Under the pieces are notes generated by a model. The model was not told the origin of the DNA, did no database searches, and worked only from the letters and a program-made list of their open reading frames with translations. Positions 61,334-64,000 of a stretch of DNA of 64,000 bases are shown in pieces. The translations under genes were made by a program, and so were the position numbers. Numbering within the stretch: the stretch's first letter is position 1; each line of letters opens with the position of its first letter. Source of the stretch: Flavobacterium defluvii (lineage in GTDB: Bacteria > Bacteroidota > Bacteroidia > Flavobacteriales > Flavobacteriaceae); contig NZ_FQWC01000003.1 in NCBI RefSeq assembly GCF_900129555.1, positions 62,001 through 126,000 of the forward strand, given 5' to 3'.

Positions 61334-62482
61334 CTATTTTTTATGAATTAAACGAGTCAGTTTTATAGATAAATCGGTTAAGATTATTTTTGCATTTCCA
61401 TTTCTTTCAATGTGATACATCGCATCTGAAAGTTCTTTGAAAATTTCGTGAATGTTATTTCCGTTTACAAAAGGCGCAAAATTTTCGAGTTTAAACTTGT
61501 CGACTTTTGGCTCGATGTAAACCAAACTCGGAGTTTGATAATTTAGCAAAAGAGCCTGTCTGAACATTTCGATACAAAACTGAATGAATTTTTTTTGGCT
61601 TTCGCGGCCAAGTCCTGCAATTTCTTCACTCCAGGAAATTAAATCCTGAATGGCGGCGGCATTCCCTTTTGCTCTAAAAGCGGCACGAACCCAATTGACA
61701 AACCATTGTTCAAATGGATATTCAGAGTCATCCTCTTTTAGCAAATGGAGTGCTTTATTAAAATTTCCCTGAGCCTGGTGCGCAATTTTTTTCGCCATAT
61801 TAGGATCGATGTTTTCCTGAGAAACAAGAGCATCTGCAATCACCTTTTCCGGAAGTCCGTTAAAGTGAATTACCTGACAGCGGGAACGTATAGTTTGTAT
61901 AATATCTTCTTCGTTTTCAGAAATGAGAATAAACATTGTTTTGTCTGAAGGTTCTTCCAACAGTTTCAAAAGTTTGTTTGAAGCTGCAATGTTCATTTTA
62001 TCGGCCATCCAGATAATCATGATTTTATAACCGCCTTCGTATGATTTAAGCGAAAGCGACTTTAAAACTTCCTGCGCATCTTCGACCCTGATTTCGCCTT
62101 GTTTATTTTGAACACCCAGAATTTTATACCAGTCAAATAATCCGCCGTAGGGCATTTCCTGAATAAAGGTGCGCCAATCCTGAATGAAGTCTAAACTTTT
62201 GGGTTTGGTTTTGACATCTTCGGTTGTAACGGTTGGATAAATAAAATGCAGATCGGGATGCGAAATGTTTTGGAATTTGAGATTACAGGAATCATTTCCG
62301 TTTTCGTTTTCATTTCCGGTATTGTTGCACAAAATATACTGTGCATAAGCAATTGCTGTAGACAATGTACCGCTTCCTTCAGGCCCAATGAATAATTGCG
62401 CATGCGGAATTCGCCCGGAAGAGGCACTTTTTATTAAGTGGCTTTTGATGTAATCTTGACCTAAAATTTGAGAAAATTGCAT
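61334..62482 (-). CDS. holB: DNA polymerase III subunit delta'
   Basis: A 382-residue clamp-loader subunit. It starts FSQILGQDYIKSHLIKSASSGRIPHAQLF, followed by the P-loop equivalent GPEGSGTLSTA, which lacks the Walker A lysine, then cysteines around ILCNNTG and SCNLKF in the zinc-module position, SLKSYEGGYKIMIIWMADKMNIAASNKLLKLLEEPS and SRCQVIHF (SRC motif). As in other delta' subunits, loss of the lysine suggests it does not hydrolyse ATP and acts as the stator of the loader. Confidence 0.9.
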   Translation of the reverse strand: MQFSQILGQDYIKSHLIKSASSGRIPHAQLFIGPEGSGTLSTAIAYAQYILCNNTGNENENGNDSCNLKFQNISHPDLHFIYPTVTTEDVKTKPKSLDFIQDWRTFIQEMPYGGLFDWYKILGVQNKQGEIRVEDAQEVLKSLSLKSYEGGYKIMIIWMADKMNIAASNKLLKLLEEPSDKTMFILISENEEDIIQTIRSRCQVIHFNGLPEKVIADALVSQENIDPNMAKKIAHQAQGNFNKALHLLKEDDSEYPFEQWFVNWVRAAFRAKGNAAAIQDLISWSEEIAGLGRESQKKFIQFCIEMFRQALLLNYQTPSLVYIEPKVDKFKLENFAPFVNGNNIHEIFKELSDAMYHIERNGNAKIILTDLSIKLTRLIHKK

Positions 62483-62854
62483 GAAGCAAAGATAGCAGAA
62501 AATGATGTAGTCAAAAATTTTAGATTAAAGATTATTGAGGTGCATTTCATTTATGAGATTATGATTGTTTTTTGCTGAAAATTTTGCTCTCTGTTAACTA
62601 ACTTTTGTTAATAAATTACTTCATGCTAGCAGATATCAAGACTTTTTTGTTAATATTTTTTTGCCAAAAACGACAAACGTAATGTTTTTTTGGCTATTTA
62701 AAGTGAAAATCAGAGTCTTTTTTATAGAAAATATCTTACGTTTGTTGTTTTAACAAATTTAACAAAAACCCCGTCAAAACGCAGATTTTCTCGACGATAA
62801 GCGAGTTTTTAAGCTTTTTTTAAGCTTTTTTTTTGAAAAAAAAATTCAATAAAG
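62483..62854. other. AT-rich spacer between holB and the secreted-protein gene
   Basis: No gene is seen on either strand. A CTCG/CGAG stem near 62790 and A/T runs are present; the promoter of the next gene begins at 62855. Confidence 0.5.
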
Positions 62855-62884
62855 TTGCAATTTAAGTTAATTTCTATATTTTTG
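62855..62884 (+). promoter_or_regulatory. Promoter of the gene at 62918
   Basis: TTG (62855-62857), a 19-base spacer and TATTTTTG (62877-62884) match the flavobacterial consensus completely, 33 bases before the ATG. Confidence 0.78.
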
Positions 62885-62917
62885 TTTGCATCAACAACCA
62901 ATTATATACAAGAATTT

Positions 62918-63370
62918 ATGAAAGGGAAAATTATTTTATTTAGTGCATTTTTAATCATGACAACTGCAGCTGTTTCGGCGCAGGCAAAAAATGCTCCAAG
63001 AAGTATCATTAGTACAACAGCTCTTATTCGTAAATACCATGATCAAAAAGAATTGAGTGGTATGCAGAAAGGAGAACTTTTGGAATTATACATTGAGCGA
63101 ATTAAAGTATTAGTAAAAACTCTCCCTTACATTGCTTTGGTTACTAAACCGGGTGTTACGATGGCAGATTTAGGTATTCCAGATGATGGTGATCACAAGA
63201 AAATCTTAGATGCACAGGCAATCGGTACAACAACTTTCTTAGATACTACAGTTGAGTTTCAAAGAAAAATGATGCCTTACTCTGACAAAGGAAACCTTAT
63301 CGCAGCAATCTTGTTTTACGAAAACACATTAAAATCTTTACACGAGTTCAACGAATTGAACGAAATGTAA
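62918..63370 (+). CDS. Secreted hypothetical protein
   Basis: A 150-residue protein with a signal peptide (MKGKIILFSAFLIMTTAAVSAQA). The mature part (RSIISTTALIRKYHDQKELSG, LYIERIKVLVKTLPYIALVTKPG, MADLGIPDDGDHKKIL) is helical and well conserved in style, but I do not recognise a named family. The longer frame starting with TTG at 62855 is rejected because that codon is the -33 promoter element. The next gene (63562) also encodes a secreted protein, so they may work together at the cell surface. Confidence 0.72.
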   Translation: MKGKIILFSAFLIMTTAAVSAQAKNAPRSIISTTALIRKYHDQKELSGMQKGELLELYIERIKVLVKTLPYIALVTKPGVTMADLGIPDDGDHKKILDAQAIGTTTFLDTTVEFQRKMMPYSDKGNLIAAILFYENTLKSLHEFNELNEM

Positions 63371-63561
63371 AAAATTTAAAAAATATTAAAACCTTTTTTG
63401 AGGTGTTTGCGTAGATAGATGAGTTTCTGCGAACATTTCGAGAAAGAAACAAAAACAACAACTCGTTCTCGATTATTCTGAAATTATTAGAAAAATTCGA
63501 GAAGAGTTTTGTCATTTTACGCATACCCAAATTTATTATTAACCTAATACACACCTTTATC

Positions 63562-64000
63562 ATGAAAAAAATTACTCAAATGATCTGCGTTCTTTTGACA
63601 GTAACAAGTATGAGTGCTCAACAAGAGAAAGGAATTATGGGCTACACGAACTGGTTGAATAACTGGACTGAATTTAAGCCTAACAAAGTAGAGTATGGAG
63701 AAGCTAACCAAATTTTAGCAGGAAACATTTCTGTTAATACTAAGTTGCTTAAAAGGAATATTTATGTTTTGCAAGGGAACGTTTATGTTACGAACAATGC
63801 AGTTTTAACAATTGAGCCAGGAACTTTAATTATTGGTGATTTCGAAACAAAAGGAACATTGGTAGTTACAAAAGGTGCACAGCTTATTGCAGATGGTCTT
63901 GAAACAGATCCAATTGTATTTACTTCTAACCGCAGCCAGAAAAAAGCTGGAGACTGGGGTGGAGTAGTTATTTTAGGAGATGCTCCAATCAATAAATTCG
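63562..64000 (+). CDS. Secreted beta-helix-like surface protein, N-terminal part (cut by window edge)
   Basis: From the ATG at 63562 the frame stays open to the window end: 146 residues and one extra base. It has a signal peptide (MKKITQMICVLLTVTSMSAQ) and then strand-turn repeats such as GNVYVTNNAVLTIEPGTLIIGD and KGTLVVTKGAQLIADG, typical of right-handed beta-helix surface proteins of Flavobacteria, many of which are exported by the type IX system. The C-terminal sorting domain, if any, is outside the window. The family name is therefore open. Confidence 0.75.
   Translation, partial: MKKITQMICVLLTVTSMSAQQEKGIMGYTNWLNNWTEFKPNKVEYGEANQILAGNISVNTKLLKRNIYVLQGNVYVTNNAVLTIEPGTLIIGDFETKGTLVVTKGAQLIADGLETDPIVFTSNRSQKKAGDWGGVVILGDAPINKF

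Noticed and set aside
62855..62917. Upstream TTG start for the secreted protein at 62918
   Set aside because: The TTG is the -33 promoter element and the added residues would hide a clear signal peptide.

Overview
The window is chromosomal DNA from a member of the Flavobacteriaceae, most likely the genus Flavobacterium. The evidence is the low G+C content, initiation sites without clear Shine-Dalgarno sequences, Bacteroidetes-type promoters (TTG, 17-23 nt, TAnnTTTG), and many families typical of this group: DUF5687, DUF4254, DUF6427, DUF6341, DUF4175, DUF6909, GH3-like, GxxExxY and OmpH-type lipoproteins. Species assignment is not possible from sequence reading alone. There is no rRNA, CRISPR array, prophage or integrative element. 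One tRNA (Cys) is present.

Layout. 0-7.4 kb: housekeeping genes (PaaE-like reductase, GT9 glycosyltransferase, upp, purD) and small conserved membrane proteins. 7.5-20.1 kb: a surface-polysaccharide region with a CapK-like adenylating enzyme, GT2, WcaJ-type initiating phosphoglycosyltransferase, UDP-glucuronate decarboxylase, GT4, O-antigen-ligase/Wzy-like protein, EpsG-like protein, Wzx flippase and Wzz-like protein; a nucleoside-phosphorylase-like DUF6909 gene heads the wzz-wzx operon. 20.2-27.5 kb: a RAYT (REP-associated tyrosine transposase) with REP-type palindromes, GH3-like, tatA, tex, rpiB. 27.6-39.8 kb: rnr, GIN-domain protein, LysE, tRNA-Cys, folB behind a ParE-type toxin-antitoxin pair, glnS, the YtxH/holin-like/DUF6327 set, an SPFH protein and gltX. 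40-51 kb: a large DUF4175 coiled-coil protein, ybeY, a dense cluster of parS-like palindromes, mnmG, a methyltransferase, an OmpH-like lipoprotein and a Pif1-like helicase. 51-64 kb: secreted proteins of unknown function, an HU/SPOR protein, dprA, a LytTR response-regulator pseudogene, trpS, a GxxExxY gene enclosed by perfect 28-bp inverted repeats, plsC, recA, thioesterase, holB, and the start of a secreted beta-helix-like surface protein cut by the window edge.

The features that stand out are in non-coding DNA. (1) Eight near-perfect parS palindromes lie in about 570 bp between ybeY and mnmG, with two more after mnmG, marking a probable ParB-loading centromere and so origin proximity. (2) A four-copy intergenic repeat of about 100-130 bp occurs as two inverted copies at 34.8-35.1 kb and two direct copies at 47.5-48.0 kb, with a hairpin conserved by compensatory changes in the direct pair. 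I do not recognise it. (3) A 524-bp GxxExxY unit is bounded by perfect inverted repeats. (4) A RAYT gene carries a perfect 26-bp REP-like palindrome inside its own reading frame, with a relative just past its stop. (5) An ORF6N gene contains a 33-nt hairpin whose arm sequence recurs after the stop codon.

Many starts were moved from the longest possible frame to an internal ATG; reasons are given in each entry. Product calls rest on recognising motifs and family signatures, not on database searches.
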